From positions 1-64,000 of the forward strand of contig DASYYZ010000047.1 of the NCBI GenBank assembly GCA_035946735.1: a stretch of 64,000 nt of DNA. The letters are read 5' to 3'. The DNA is from Gp13-AA77 sp035946735. GTDB taxonomy: Bacteria; Acidobacteriota; Terriglobia; UBA7540. How positions within the stretch are numbered: position 1 is the first letter of the stretch; each line of letters starts with the position of its first letter. The translations under genes and the position numbers were made by a program. Shown one piece after another: positions 24,596-33,260 of this stretch. Under the pieces are notes generated by a model, which did not search any database, was not told the DNA's origin, and saw only the letters and a list, made by a program, of their open reading frames with translations.

Positions 24596-25882
24596 ATGAG
24601 AAACGAAAAAACGGCAGTCGTTAACGAGGTTGGCGCAAGGGCGACGCCGGCGACCGGATGGCGGGGCAGCTTCGGCATCGTCTGCCTGCAGCTTTGCTTT
24701 ATTTGGGCGGCGATGGCGGTGATCTCGCTGGCGCAGACACGAAGCACGGCCCCGAGCTACTCGGTACTTTACAACTTCACGGGCGGGGCCGACGGGGCAA
24801 ACCCCTATGCCGGCCTGGTCGCAGACGGAGTCGGCAACCTGTATGGCACGACCTCAGCGGGCGGCGATCTAACTGGCTGCTCCGGGTATGGCTGCGGAGT
24901 GGCCTTCAAGCTGGACCCGTCAGGTAAAGAAACAGTGCTGAACACCTTTTCGGGTGGGGCTGACGGATCATCGCCCGAGGCCGGCCTGATTCGGGGCGCA
25001 AGTGCCAACCTGTACGGCACGACCTTCGGTGGGGGCGCTTATGGTGCCGGAGTGGTCTTCAAGCTGGATTCGTCAGGAAACGAAACGGTGCTGTACGCGT
25101 TCACCGGCGGAGCGGACGGGGCAAACCCGCAAGCTGGTTTGGTAGCAGACGAAGCTGGTAATTTCTACGGAACAACCGACTGGGGCGGCAATCTCAGCGC
25201 ATGTTCCGGGTTCGGTGGCTGCGGAACTGTCTTCAAGCTGGAGGCGTCCGGGACAGAAACGGCGCTCTACACGTTCAATGGCGGCGCGGACGGGTTCGCG
25301 CCCTATGGCGGGCTGGTTCGAGACACTGCCGGTAACCTATACGGTACCACTGCATACGGCGGCGCCGGCTGTGAATTCTGCGGAGTGGTTTTTCAGGTTA
25401 CGCCCAGCGGCAACGAAACTGTGCTGTACACCTTCACGGGCGGGGCGGATGGGTCCTCGCCGGCCGACGAAGTTCTGATTCGGGACAGGGCTGGCAACCT
25501 CTACGGCACGACAGTTTCCGGCGGCGATCTCAGCGGCTGCGGCGGGTCTGGGTGCGGAGTGGTGTTCAAGCTGGACCGCTCTGGAAACGAGACTGTGCTT
25601 TACGCCTTCACTGGCGGGGCGGACGGGGCAAACCCTTATACCGGCCTAGTCGGAGACGGAGTCGGCAACTTTTACGGCACCACTGCTTTCGGCGGTGAAT
25701 CGGACGACGGAGTGGTGTTCAAGCAGGATCGGTCGGGAAAATACTCGGTGCTGCACACCTTCAACGGTGCGGACGGCGTGAACCCTCCCGGACGCTTGTT
25801 GCTGTACAAGGGCTCCCTCTATGGCACGACCTACGGTGGGGGCACTTATGGTGCCGGAGTGGTCTTCAAAGTCCACATGTAG
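24596..25882 (+). CDS. GloVer-repeat secreted protein (TIGR03803-type tandem repeats)
   Basis: This 428-residue protein has a signal anchor (IVCLQLCFIWAAMAVISLAQ) and then about eight tandem repeats of roughly 45 residues of the GloVer type. The recurring cores are VLYNFTGGADGANPYAGLV, GNLYGTTSAGGDLTGCSGYG and GVVFKLDPSGNETVLY. Repeats differ by the presence of the Cys-pair insertion GC.GYGCG. The family is common in Acidobacteria and Planctomycetes and is thought to be a beta-propeller-like extracellular protein of unknown role. GGAGGAGGAG precedes the ATG. The start region is shared with the truncated paralogue 67 bp downstream. Confidence 0.88.
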   Translation: MRNEKTAVVNEVGARATPATGWRGSFGIVCLQLCFIWAAMAVISLAQTRSTAPSYSVLYNFTGGADGANPYAGLVADGVGNLYGTTSAGGDLTGCSGYGCGVAFKLDPSGKETVLNTFSGGADGSSPEAGLIRGASANLYGTTFGGGAYGAGVVFKLDSSGNETVLYAFTGGADGANPQAGLVADEAGNFYGTTDWGGNLSACSGFGGCGTVFKLEASGTETALYTFNGGADGFAPYGGLVRDTAGNLYGTTAYGGAGCEFCGVVFQVTPSGNETVLYTFTGGADGSSPADEVLIRDRAGNLYGTTVSGGDLSGCGGSGCGVVFKLDRSGNETVLYAFTGGADGANPYTGLVGDGVGNFYGTTAFGGESDDGVVFKQDRSGKYSVLHTFNGADGVNPPGRLLLYKGSLYGTTYGGGTYGAGVVFKVHM

Positions 25883-25949
25883 AGGGTAGCGCAGTCTCTG
25901 CGCGACCCCGACTGCAAGCCACGGAGTTCAAACCGAAGGAGGAGAAGAG

Positions 25950-26492
25950 ATGACAAACGGAAAAGAGGCAGTCATTCAGGAGCTTCACTGGAGGGCGGCG
26001 TCGGCGACCCGATGGTGGAGGACGGTCGTTATCCTCTGCCTGCAGCTTTACTTTCTCTGGGCGGCGACGGCGATGGTGTCGCTGGCACAAAACGAGCAGC
26101 CTTCGACCGACTCCGTGAAATTCACCACGTTGGTCAACTTCGACGGCACTGACGAGAACCTGCCTACGGGGAACCTCGTCCAGGGCTTTGATGGAAATCT
26201 TTACGGAACCACTTTCTTTGCGGATAATTTTAACGGCAACATCTTCAAGGTTAGCCCGGCCGGAGCGCTGACCAACGTCTACAACTTCTGCGCTCAAACC
26301 AACTGCGCTGACGGCGCCAATCCCATCGCAGACGGCGCCTTAGCGCTTGACGCCAACGGGAACTTTTACGGTACAACCGGGAGCGGCTATCAGAGTTCGA
26401 CATCGTACCCGGATGCGGTGCCAGTCGTCCCCACTGTTGATCTCAGTGTTTATAAACCCCCTTTCAGCGTTGTATCCGGGGACCTAAATTAG
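25950..26492 (+). pseudogene. Truncated GloVer-repeat paralogue
   Basis: The ribosome-binding region and N-terminus (MTNGKEAVIQELHWRAASAT... with the anchor ILCLQLYFLWAATAMVSLAQ) closely resemble the preceding gene, so this is a tandem copy. Only about two repeats follow (FTTLVNFDGTDENLPTGNLV, GNLYGTTFFADNFNGNIFKV, FYGTTGSGYQSS). Homology stops abruptly near 26395 and the remaining 30 residues are unrelated. The product of 180 residues is therefore much shorter than the family norm. It could still be secreted, but I read it as a 3' truncation created by the rearrangement that begins the patchwork region. Confidence 0.6.
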
Positions 26493-26642
26493 GTTAGGCA
26501 GTTTCCGAACCTTAGTAAAGGGTGCGCAAAACGTAGCTTGTCAGGCCTGTTGTCCCTCCTCCTGCTGGCCCCCGGAAGGACGCCGCCTCCAGGAGGCTCT
26601 AGGCGACACTCAAGCCCGTCATGTTAGGGTGCAAATTGCATC

Positions 26643-26822
26643 ATGGTTGTCGAAATTAGGGAGAGCAGCAGGTACGAAACGATTATAGATAGCAACCCTG
26701 AAGCCTGGTTTCTCTGGCAACTTAGACCTGGGAAACCAGACAAAATGATCGCCTATTGTTCTCCTGACGAGGAGTGGGTTCATCCTTATGATTGCGACGT
26801 AGGCCGGATTCACGATCTGTGA
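26643..26822 (+). CDS. Possible small protein, 59 residues, unknown
   Basis: An ATG-to-TGA frame encodes a compact acidic/aromatic product that starts MVVEIRESSRYETIIDSNPE and ends DVGRIHDL. Its composition (Trp, Tyr, Cys, His, Asp, few repeats) looks like real protein rather than a GC-driven shadow. There is no clear ribosome-binding site and no recognised family. It could equally be a gene fragment within this mosaic stretch. Confidence 0.35.
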   Translation: MVVEIRESSRYETIIDSNPEAWFLWQLRPGKPDKMIAYCSPDEEWVHPYDCDVGRIHDL

Positions 26823-26886
26823 CCGCTGACAGTGTGACCCGATTACCTCCCTTCCTTTGGTCGGGTTGGCACCTGTTCGGGTTACC

Positions 26887-27018
26887 GTGACCAATATACC
26901 TGTCGAGCACAGCGTGAGGATTCGGGAGTTGACGAACTGGGTCGAGCGGAAGGGCGGCAGCCCGAGGGACGTCACCGACCGCGAGCGCGTACGGGGCATC
27001 CTCGGGCTGGCGCATTAG
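26887..27018 (+). CDS. Possible gene fragment or small protein, 43 residues
   Basis: From GTG 26887 the frame reads VTNIPVEHSVRIRELTNWVE and continues KGGSPRDVTDRERVRGILGL before TAG. The frame is open upstream to about 26830, so it may be the 3' end of a larger lost gene. It ends 57 bp before the DHFR-family gene. No family assigned. Confidence 0.25.
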   Translation: MTNIPVEHSVRIRELTNWVERKGGSPRDVTDRERVRGILGLAH

Positions 27019-27075
27019 ATTGGGACTTCTGCTGGCTGGCCACATTCGGGCCGTGGCCGAGCGCGGGAGGCGTAG

Positions 27076-27603
27076 GTGCGAAAAGTCACATTCGGAGCAG
27101 CCAGCAGTCTGGACAATTTTCTCGCCCGCAAGGACCACGCACTGGACTGGCTGATGTGGGGCGATGAGGCCGCCACGGTGATGAGCGACTACTGGAAGAC
27201 CATCGACACGGTGCTTATGGGCCGGAAGACTTACGACATAGCTCTGCGCCACAGCAAGGGAAAATCGCCGTACCCAGGCATGCGCACCTCCGTCTTCTCC
27301 AGGACGCTCAAAGACTCCGCTGATGGGAGCGTCACGATAGTCTCGGGAGACGCGGGCGCGTTCGTGCGGCAGTTGAAGCATGAGGAGGGCAAAGACATCT
27401 GTCTTATGGGCGGCGGTGAACTTGCGAAATCGCTGTTCGAGTCCGGCCTCATCGATGAGATTGGCTTCAACATCCATCCTGTGTTGCTCGGTTCAGGGAT
27501 TCCTCTCTTTCATGAGATGACCCACCAAGTCAACCTGGAACTCCTCCAATGCAAAGCCTCCAAGAATGGGTGCGTCTTCCTCAGGTATCGCCTGAGATCT
27601 TGA
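27076..27603 (+). CDS. Dihydrofolate reductase-family (RibD C-terminal domain-like) protein
   Basis: This 175-residue protein has the DHFR/RibD_C fold: VTFGAASSLDNFLARKDHAL at the start, TVLMGRKTYDIALRHSKGKS, TSVFSRTLKDSADGSVTIVS, and the NADPH-loop ICLMGGGELAKSLFESGLIDE. These stand-alone members are common in soil bacteria and are distinct from true FolA; their substrate is generally unknown. The start is GTG with GGGAGG upstream. It sits in the patchwork region beside the broken winged-helix gene on the opposite strand. Confidence 0.85.
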   Translation: MRKVTFGAASSLDNFLARKDHALDWLMWGDEAATVMSDYWKTIDTVLMGRKTYDIALRHSKGKSPYPGMRTSVFSRTLKDSADGSVTIVSGDAGAFVRQLKHEEGKDICLMGGGELAKSLFESGLIDEIGFNIHPVLLGSGIPLFHEMTHQVNLELLQCKASKNGCVFLRYRLRS

Positions 27604-27700
27604 AATGAGCACAACAAATAATTCCTTACGCCCACCAGCCTTGCTCGGCAAACTGGGCAGGCGAAATGCTAAAGCAACTCCCGGTGACTCCTGGAACTCA

Positions 27701-28286
27701 TCAGTCCTCGTACGTCCGAATGTTTAGGGTCGGACTCTTCCCTCTCAACTGCTTCAGGAACTCGCGGTCCGCCGACTTCTCGAACGCCGACCCAGGCTCT
27801 GCGCTTGCGGGTTCCCGAGGAATCAGCTGCACGCCGACGTCGGGTGCCTGGACGCGGGGCCGACCGGCGAGGAAGTCGCCGAAGGCGACCGCCTTCGTGA
27901 TGCGAAACCGAGCGCTGGCATCCTGGTTGGCCGCCTTGATCCGCCCGACCAACGCTGAAAGGGCCGCTTCGACCGCCGCAGGAGTGAAGCGGGGCGGCCT
28001 TGAGCCCGAGACGGCATCGCCCGACTCGGTGGTGAGCCAGCACCCGCCATCGGACGCCTCGATGTAGCCCTGGGCTTCCAGGAAAGGGATGACCTGCTTT
28101 GCCACGGCGGTGCTGACGTTGAGCGACTTCGCCAAATCCTGGGTGCTCCAGCCTGGCTGCCCCAATCGTCTCCTTCGGAAAGCTGAGGACCTCGGCTGGC
28201 GGCAATGAGGGACCCGCTTGCGCCTGTTTGCCGTCGTCGTCCAAGGCGCTCGGTGCGCAACTCGACTTCTTTCGATTACGTGGCAT
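27701..28286 (-). pseudogene. Winged-helix / nucleotidyltransferase-like protein with internal frameshift
   Basis: The N-terminus reads from ATG 28286 in one frame (MPRNRKKSSCAPSALDDDGK up to FPKETIG) and the rest in another frame from about 28165 (GQPGWSTQDLAKSLNVSTAV, winged helix). The C-terminal part has RITKAVAFGDFLAGRPRVQA followed by PDVGVQL. This resembles a minimal nucleotidyltransferase signature (G-S/D...D-x-D) in which the second Asp is Gly, so it would be inactive as such. A TTG at 28165 with AAGGAG four bases upstream could restart translation, so a shorter functional DNA-binding protein is possible. The nucleotidyltransferase reading is tentative. Confidence 0.5.
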
Positions 28287-28463
28287 GGTCGGCCTGCTGG
28301 ACCTCCGCCCTCCGTCAGCACCACATATTCTCTATTTAATTAATGTCCGGGCCTTGACCTGCATGAAGAGCGGTTGTAACATTTGACTAACACCGAAATC
28401 GGAAACGAATTCGGCTGGCGGGAATCTTGCGTTCCCGGCCTAAAACAGAAGGAGGTCGTTTCA

Positions 28464-28880
28464 ATGCCTACCAACACAGAATTCACTCTTCACTTGGAGG
28501 ACCAGCCAGGAACCCTCGCGCAAGCCTGCCGAGCCCTCGGCGACCGCAAAGTGAATATTCTAGCTCTCCAAGCGACACCTGGAGGAGGCAAGAGCCAGGT
28601 TCGCTTCGTGGCTGACAATCCGACCACCACCAAGACCGTCCTCGACCGCGAGCACATAAGCTACACGGAAGCTCAAGTCGCTCAAGTCAGGCTGGCCAAC
28701 CAACCGGGCGAATTGGCACGAGCCGCCGCCCGGCTCGGCGAAGCCAAAATCAACATCAACTACGTCTACTCTGGGCTTGAGTCGGGCACGAACACGCCGG
28801 TCCTGATCTTCGGCGTGGCCGACGCGGGCCGGGCTGCGAACATCCTGGAGGAGACCGCTGCTGGCGCTGCTCGCACCTAG
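28464..28880 (+). CDS. Tandem ACT-domain protein
   Basis: I placed the start at ATG 28464, which has AAGGAGG seven bases upstream, giving 138 residues. Two ACT domains follow each other: FTLHLEDQPGTLAQACRALG at about residues 6-25 and VAQVRLANQPGELARAAARLG at about 71-92, each with the Gly-Leu ligand-binding turn and a following NI.. strand (VNILALQATPG, ININYVYSGLE). Stand-alone double-ACT proteins bind amino acids or similar small ligands and regulate partners. No amino-acid pathway gene is adjacent, so the ligand is unknown. Cytosolic. Confidence 0.83.
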   Translation: MPTNTEFTLHLEDQPGTLAQACRALGDRKVNILALQATPGGGKSQVRFVADNPTTTKTVLDREHISYTEAQVAQVRLANQPGELARAAARLGEAKININYVYSGLESGTNTPVLIFGVADAGRAANILEETAAGAART

Positions 28881-29031
28881 CAGAATTCACCTCCGTTATT
28901 CGCGGGGCCACTCCGGTGTTGCCAGGGTGGCCCCGCCGACCTCGCCTCGATCAGAAGAGTGGAATTTCCCGCCAGTCTAGACTTCCTGGGTACGGCAAAA
29001 ACAAACCGGCAAAGGAGCTAAGCGATAGACA

Positions 29032-29235
29032 ATGGACGTAAACAGCCAAGTGGGAGAGACCGCAGGGAAGGCGTGGCAAGCGCTTTCGAGCGCCGGGCCG
29101 CAGACGCTGGCCCAACTGAAGAAGAGGGTCAACGGGTCGGGCGAGCTTTTAAGCTTCGGCCTGGGATGGCTGGCCCGCGAGGACAAAGTCGAGATAGTCC
29201 CGGAGAAGAAGAGCTTTCGCGTCCGGTTGAAGTGA
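29032..29235 (+). CDS. Small winged-helix protein (DUF2582-like)
   Basis: This 67-residue protein matches the stand-alone winged-helix family found in Bacteroidetes and Acidobacteria: VGETAGKAWQALSSAGPQTL, AQLKKRVNGSGELLSFGLGW, LAREDKVEIVPEKKSFRVRL. Recognition helix and wing are both present and nothing else, so it is probably a small DNA-binding or protein-binding module. It precedes the amidohydrolase gene by 40 bp and is likely co-transcribed. Confidence 0.75.
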   Translation: MDVNSQVGETAGKAWQALSSAGPQTLAQLKKRVNGSGELLSFGLGWLAREDKVEIVPEKKSFRVRLK

Positions 29236-29275
29236 GCGCAGCAGGCCCCGCCCCTCCACGGCTATACTCACGAAG

Positions 29276-30250
29276 ATGCGAACCATAACCCTCGAAGAAC
29301 ACTTCGCAACTCCGGGCTTCCTCGATAGCCCCTGGGGTCGCGAACTCAAGGCGCAGGCCTCGAAATTCGGAGGGGCGGCCGCAAAGCTCTTGGAACGACT
29401 CTGCGACGTCGGCGAGAGGAGAATCGCCGAGATGGATGCCGCAGGGATTGATGTGCAAGTGCTCTCGCTCACCTCTCCTGGCACCGAACAGGCCGAAGCG
29501 GCCGATGCGGCGGCGCTCGCCCGCGAAGCAAACGACTTCCTCGCCGATGCCGTCAAGAAGAATCCGGCACGCCTGGCGGGATTTGCCGCGCTCCCAACGG
29601 CAGCGCCCGACAAGGCCGCAGAGGAATTGGACCGGATGGTCCGTGGACACGGCTTCAAAGGAGCCCTCATCAACGGCCACAGCCGAGGGCGCTATCTCGA
29701 CGACAAGTTCTTCTGGCCGATCCTCGAACGCGCCGAGGCGCTGAACGTCCCCATCTACCTCCACCCCACGCAGCCTCCCAGGCCGGTGATTGAAGCGTCC
29801 TACGGCGGTTTCTCGCCGATAGTCACCGACATGCTCGCGGGAGCGGGCTGGGGCTGGCACATCGAGACCGCGATTCATGTCATCAGGCTCATCCTCGGGG
29901 GCGCGTTCGACAGATATCCGAAGCTCCAGATTGTGATTGGCCACATGGGGGAGGCCTTGCCCTTCATGTTGCAGCGGCTTGACGTCATGCCGATGGCGAT
30001 GACAAAGCTCAGCCGCCCGATAAGCGCCTACCTCCGCGAGAACGTGCATTACACCTTCAGCGGCTTCAACTTCACGCCGACGTTCCTGGACCTGATGCTC
30101 CAGGTAGGCGTCGAGCGGATCATGTTCTCGGCCGACCACCCGTACGCATCCATGGCGGAGGCGCGGGCATTCCTGGACCGATTGCCTGTGAGCCACGCAG
30201 ACAGGGAGCGAATCACGTACGGAAACGCGGAACGTCTTTTCGCGTTCTGA
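29276..30250 (+). CDS. Amidohydrolase-2 family protein (gamma-resorcylate decarboxylase-like)
   Basis: The protein has 324 residues. It opens with ITLEEHFATPGFLDSPWG, the E-x-H metal-binding variant characteristic of the ACMSD/gamma-resorcylate decarboxylase group of amidohydrolases. Further family features are MDAAGIDVQVLSLTSPGTEQ, a metal His in VPIYLHPTQPPRP, a His in LQIVIGHMGEALPFML and the catalytic Asp in RIMFSADHPYASM. Such enzymes are cytosolic metal-dependent non-oxidative decarboxylases or hydrolases of hydroxybenzoates. The match in layout is good, but the substrate is inferred only from family. Confidence 0.88.
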   Translation: MRTITLEEHFATPGFLDSPWGRELKAQASKFGGAAAKLLERLCDVGERRIAEMDAAGIDVQVLSLTSPGTEQAEAADAAALAREANDFLADAVKKNPARLAGFAALPTAAPDKAAEELDRMVRGHGFKGALINGHSRGRYLDDKFFWPILERAEALNVPIYLHPTQPPRPVIEASYGGFSPIVTDMLAGAGWGWHIETAIHVIRLILGGAFDRYPKLQIVIGHMGEALPFMLQRLDVMPMAMTKLSRPISAYLRENVHYTFSGFNFTPTFLDLMLQVGVERIMFSADHPYASMAEARAFLDRLPVSHADRERITYGNAERLFAF

Positions 30251-30581
30251 GGTGCTGGCCTGGTGATTTGAGTGCCTAAGCGTGCCTAACCCCGGTCGGG
30301 CCCCGGCTCCTTCCGCCTCCGTATTCCTTCGTCTCGCCGTCCACCGCTACCGCCACGAACCTGTTGACGGGTTTCCGATATTATGAGAGACTTTGCGGGC
30401 TCCTGATTGGAGACCGGTCAGTTCCGTAAGGGGGTGGAGCGACCGATTTATTCTCCGTCCAAGAGTGCAGCAGCCCTTCCCGGCTGTGTTGAATCCCCCT
30501 GAAAAAGTGTTTTTCTCAGGCTCACGCTGTCTTGGAATTCCGGTCTGAGAAACGCTAAATCAAGTGTTGGGAGGAAACAAA
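30251..30581. other. Intergenic region upstream of XRE regulator, no gene seen
   Basis: This 331-bp gap follows the amidohydrolase and leads into the small XRE-type regulator. A near-palindrome CTGAAAAAGTGTTTTTCTCAG lies at about 30498-30518 in locally AT-rich sequence and could be an operator for the downstream helix-turn-helix protein, which is inference. The stretch 30551-30576 contains the GGGAGG ribosome-binding site. No credible coding frame. Confidence 0.4.
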
Positions 30582-30959
30582 ATGTTAATCGGTCAGAGGC
30601 TTCGCCTGCTTCGAGAGGAAAAAGCCCTTTCCCAAGGCGACATTGAAAAAGCCAGTGGCCTTCTCCGGTGCTACATCTCACGAGTGGAGCACGGGCACAC
30701 TGTCCCCTCACTCGAAACCCTGGAGCGGTTTGCGGATGCGCTCGAAGTCCCGCTCTACCGCCTCTTCTATGAAGGGCAGGATGCGCCAGCCACTCCGCAC
30801 CTGACGCCACGCCGCTCGCTCGAAGAACTGGCGGACGAGGCCGGGCCTTCAGGAACAGAGGCACGGCTTCTGCTGAAGCTGAAGGGACTGGCGGGCAAGA
30901 TGGCGGATGCCGACAAGGCTTTCCTGCTCGATTTCGCAGGCAAGCTGGCAACCCGCTAG
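30582..30959 (+). CDS. XRE-family helix-turn-helix transcriptional regulator
   Basis: The ATG at 30582, with GGGAGG nearby, gives 125 residues. An XRE/Cro helix-turn-helix spans about 4-62: IGQRLRLLREEKALSQGDIE, KASGLLRCYISRVEHGHTVP, SLETLERFADALEVPLYRLF. The C-terminal half is helical and charged with no ligand domain that I recognise. It is a likely cytosolic repressor. Location next to the MITE-like element and an integrase pseudogene suggests it came with accessory DNA. Confidence 0.85.
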   Translation: MLIGQRLRLLREEKALSQGDIEKASGLLRCYISRVEHGHTVPSLETLERFADALEVPLYRLFYEGQDAPATPHLTPRRSLEELADEAGPSGTEARLLLKLKGLAGKMADADKAFLLDFAGKLATR

Positions 30960-31081
30960 TTTGGCGCTCTGCGATTTTCAAGCTCCGAAAGCTACAGGCC
31001 CTGCCAGGTTGCCGAGGGGGCAGACCGAGCTTGCAGGTCGGGGTCACGCTCCTGTCACGTTCGGGTTTCGGTGCGCCCATC

Positions 31082-31213
31082 CTAGTGTTGCGTTATCCAA
31101 TTACGTTTACCTTCGATAGCGCCCTTTTGGTGAGGGAGGAAGAACTAACGCATTTCTTATCAGCACGCGCTGCTCAGGGATTAAGTAAACGGATTTGAGT
31201 AACGCAACACTAG
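31082..31213. mobile_element. MITE-like element, 124 bp, flanked by CTAG duplication
   Basis: CTAGTGTTGCGTTA at 31082-31095 and its exact reverse complement at 31200-31213 bound the element. The inverted similarity continues less perfectly for about 30 bp on each side (shared CAA.T..CGTTTAC). If CTAG is the target duplication, the inner element 31086-31209 is 124 bp with ends TGTTGCGTTA. A 4-bp CTAG (YTAR-type) target is known for IS5/IS701-like transposases. There is no transposase frame inside, so movement would need a helper elsewhere. Confidence 0.6.
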
Positions 31214-31277
31214 CACCTGGATGTGCCGCAAAAGGCCGCGCGAGATTAGCTCCCAGCGACACGTAAGCCATTCTGTT

Positions 31278-31827
31278 TCAATGAAATCGAATATTTGGAT
31301 CTAACGGGATGAACTCAGCGCGCAGCGCGAGCAATTCGCTGCGCCGCAATCCACATCCCGATCAGCATGGCGAGCATCGCGTAATTCCTCCTGCCCCGAC
31401 GCGACTCGCGGTCCCTGTGGGCCAGCAGTCGCTTGCCCTGCTCGGCGGTGAGCCAATTCCCGACACGGACTCCGATCCGGCGCACTCCCTTGACGCGTCG
31501 GATGCCGGCAGCCAATTCCAGACTGAGCAGTCCAGAATCCGCAGCCTCATATGCTACCCTGGGCACTGCGGCCGAACGGAGGTTGATCGTGGTCGGAGCG
31601 TAGGGCTTCTGATCGAGATAGATCCTGTAGCGCAGAACCAGAGTGCGGTTGAGCGCCAGGCGGGGCTCCGAGCAGTACCACGCCACTAAGTCAGTTATGG
31701 CGCGATCGCAACTACGCTGGCCGCTCCTTGAGGTAAGGCTGTTCAGAACAGCCGCTTTGCACTGTTCCAGGTTGGGAAGTGCCAGGACTCGTTTCGGCGG
31801 TCGTTTCTTCTTACGCGGTTTCGACAT
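31278..31827 (-). pseudogene. Tyrosine integrase, N-terminal part only, frameshifted at the first catalytic Arg
   Basis: From ATG 31827 (MSKPRKKKRPPKRVLALPNL) the frame encodes an N-terminal SAM-like core-binding domain (ITDLVAWYCSEPRLALNRTL, YAPTTINLRSAAVPRVAYEA, WLTAEQGKRLLAHRDRES). At about 31356 the frame breaks. Skipping one base gives IG-CGLRRSELLALRAEF, the box holding the first catalytic Arg, then the frame stops at 31278. The rest of the catalytic domain is absent. This is therefore both frameshifted and 3' truncated. The ribosome-binding site lies in the loop of a strong hairpin. Confidence 0.75.
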
Positions 31828-31856
31828 GGGCGACGGCTCCTTGACCGTCGCCCATG
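31825..31856 (-). promoter_or_regulatory. Perfect 12-bp hairpin presenting the Shine-Dalgarno of the integrase remnant
   Basis: CATGGGCGACGG (31825-31836) and CCGTCGCCCATG (31845-31856) are perfect reverse complements around an 8-base loop. Read on the minus strand, the loop TCAAGGAG contains the Shine-Dalgarno and the 3' arm ends in the integrase ATG. An mRNA with this fold would hide the start codon in the stem while displaying AAGGAG in the loop. It could tune integrase translation; alternatively it is a transcript hairpin or dyad operator. Confidence 0.45.
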
Positions 31857-32111
31857 AGAATGCACGAAAGTCCGCACTACGCCGTCACACGCGGGTCAGT
31901 CATTCGAGACAGACCCCTCCTCCGACTGAATTCCCGCCGGTTTAGGTTTGGATTCTTTGCCACAATTCCCTCCACAACGACCATCAAAAACGGACTACGA
32001 AGGTCGCATCAGTCTACCGGCGCTCCTGCTACTGGTGCGCCTCAACGCCCAAATCTCCTGAGCACTGCTTGGCACAGCTTTGAGCGCGGCTGAAGTCCAT
32101 CCAATTGGACG

Positions 32112-33024
32112 TCACCCTCGGCTCAGCTTGAGCAATGCGGAGCCGTTTTCGTACAGAATCTGCCGCAATACGGTTTGGTCTGGGACCAACTCGTCCAGCG
32201 CAGCGAGGCAGCGCCCGGCGATACAGTAGCCGCCATGGTAGCCACCCCCTTTGCCGTCACGGCAAGGACAATCACTGCCCCAGATCAGCTTGCGGCGGCC
32301 GCCCGACGAAATCGCGAGCGAAGTCGGGATCGCGTGTCAAGGCATTGAGACCGGAGCCCGCCGAGAGATCCGCATGGATGTTGGCATAATCAGACAGGAA
32401 CCGATCCGTGAGGCCCCCCGGCTTGATAAGGCCTGGGGGGTACATCACCAAAGGATCGAGTTCGGCGCTGATGTTGCCCCACCAGGTCTGCGCGTGGCCC
32501 AGAAAGTTCACGCGGGGGTAGCTTTTCAGGACGCTCTGGAAGCGGTCCAGTCCGGTGTTGTACGTCTCGTATTCGAAGTGAATGAGAACAGGAACGCCTG
32601 CTTCCTCAGCGATCTTGTAGACGCGATGCATCTCCGATGAGTCGACAGCAGCGTGGAACTTCATTTCCCCGATTCCGATAGCGCCACGATGTATGTTGCC
32701 TCGCAACACATCAGGCGCTCTGGACTCAGCCGCGTCTGAGCAGGCGAAGCGCTGGAAGAGGCCAGGGTAATCGTGCTCCAAGGCAGCGCAACTTGCGTTA
32801 TCGCCCACTTGAGAGAGCATCCATCCGTCGCCTGGCAGAAGGACGGTCGTCGTCACCCGGTGATAGGCCTGGTGGGCAATGAGTTCCGCGTCCGAACGGC
32901 CCTCATAATTCGTGTGTTGGTGCAGGTCCAGGATGGGTTCGGGCGCCGCCAGGGCCAAATCGGCCACAGCGACGGCTGCCACCGGGAGTGCGCCGAGGAA
33001 ACCTCGTCTCGTCATTTTCTCCAT
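32112..33024 (-). pseudogene. Tat-exported amidohydrolase (TIM-barrel) with one frameshift
   Basis: ATG 33024 opens a Tat signal (MTRRGFLGALPVAAVAVADL) followed by ILDLHQHTNYEGRSDAELIA (HxH metal motif), GIGEMKFHAAVDSSEMHRVY, VPVLIHFEYETYNTGLDRF and VNFLGHAQTWWGNISAELDP, typical of a metal-dependent amidohydrolase. The first frame ends at 32272. Dropping one C near 32298 continues as RRKLIWGSDCPCRDGKGGGY and on to a stop at 32112-32114, restoring the catalytic Asp (GSDC) and a normal C-terminus. The gene is therefore either inactivated or affected by a one-base sequencing error. Substrate unknown. Confidence 0.75.
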
Positions 33025-33260
33025 GACAGCCAGTGACCTCCGGTTTCTTGCGCTCCGTAATATCGAGCACGCCAGGATGGCACGATAACTGGCTAACCGC
33101 ATCCTACGCCACTCTGGCCGTAAACTGAAGCCCTCCGGCAACCCCGTGAATGAGTGTCCACGCCAGCCACCGATAAAATTGACTAGATTTCTCTTTGGGT
33201 GAGGAAGATAATGTGCTCTACCCGCGAGGAATCGCAGTCCTACTGGGGAGGTGGAAGCCG

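Noticed and set aside
21535..26508. Shared GGCAGTTTCCGA sequence at about 21540 and 26497, considered as an attachment-site pair or IS end
   Set aside because: A match of 12-14 bp is expected several times by chance in 64 kb, and the flanks do not align.
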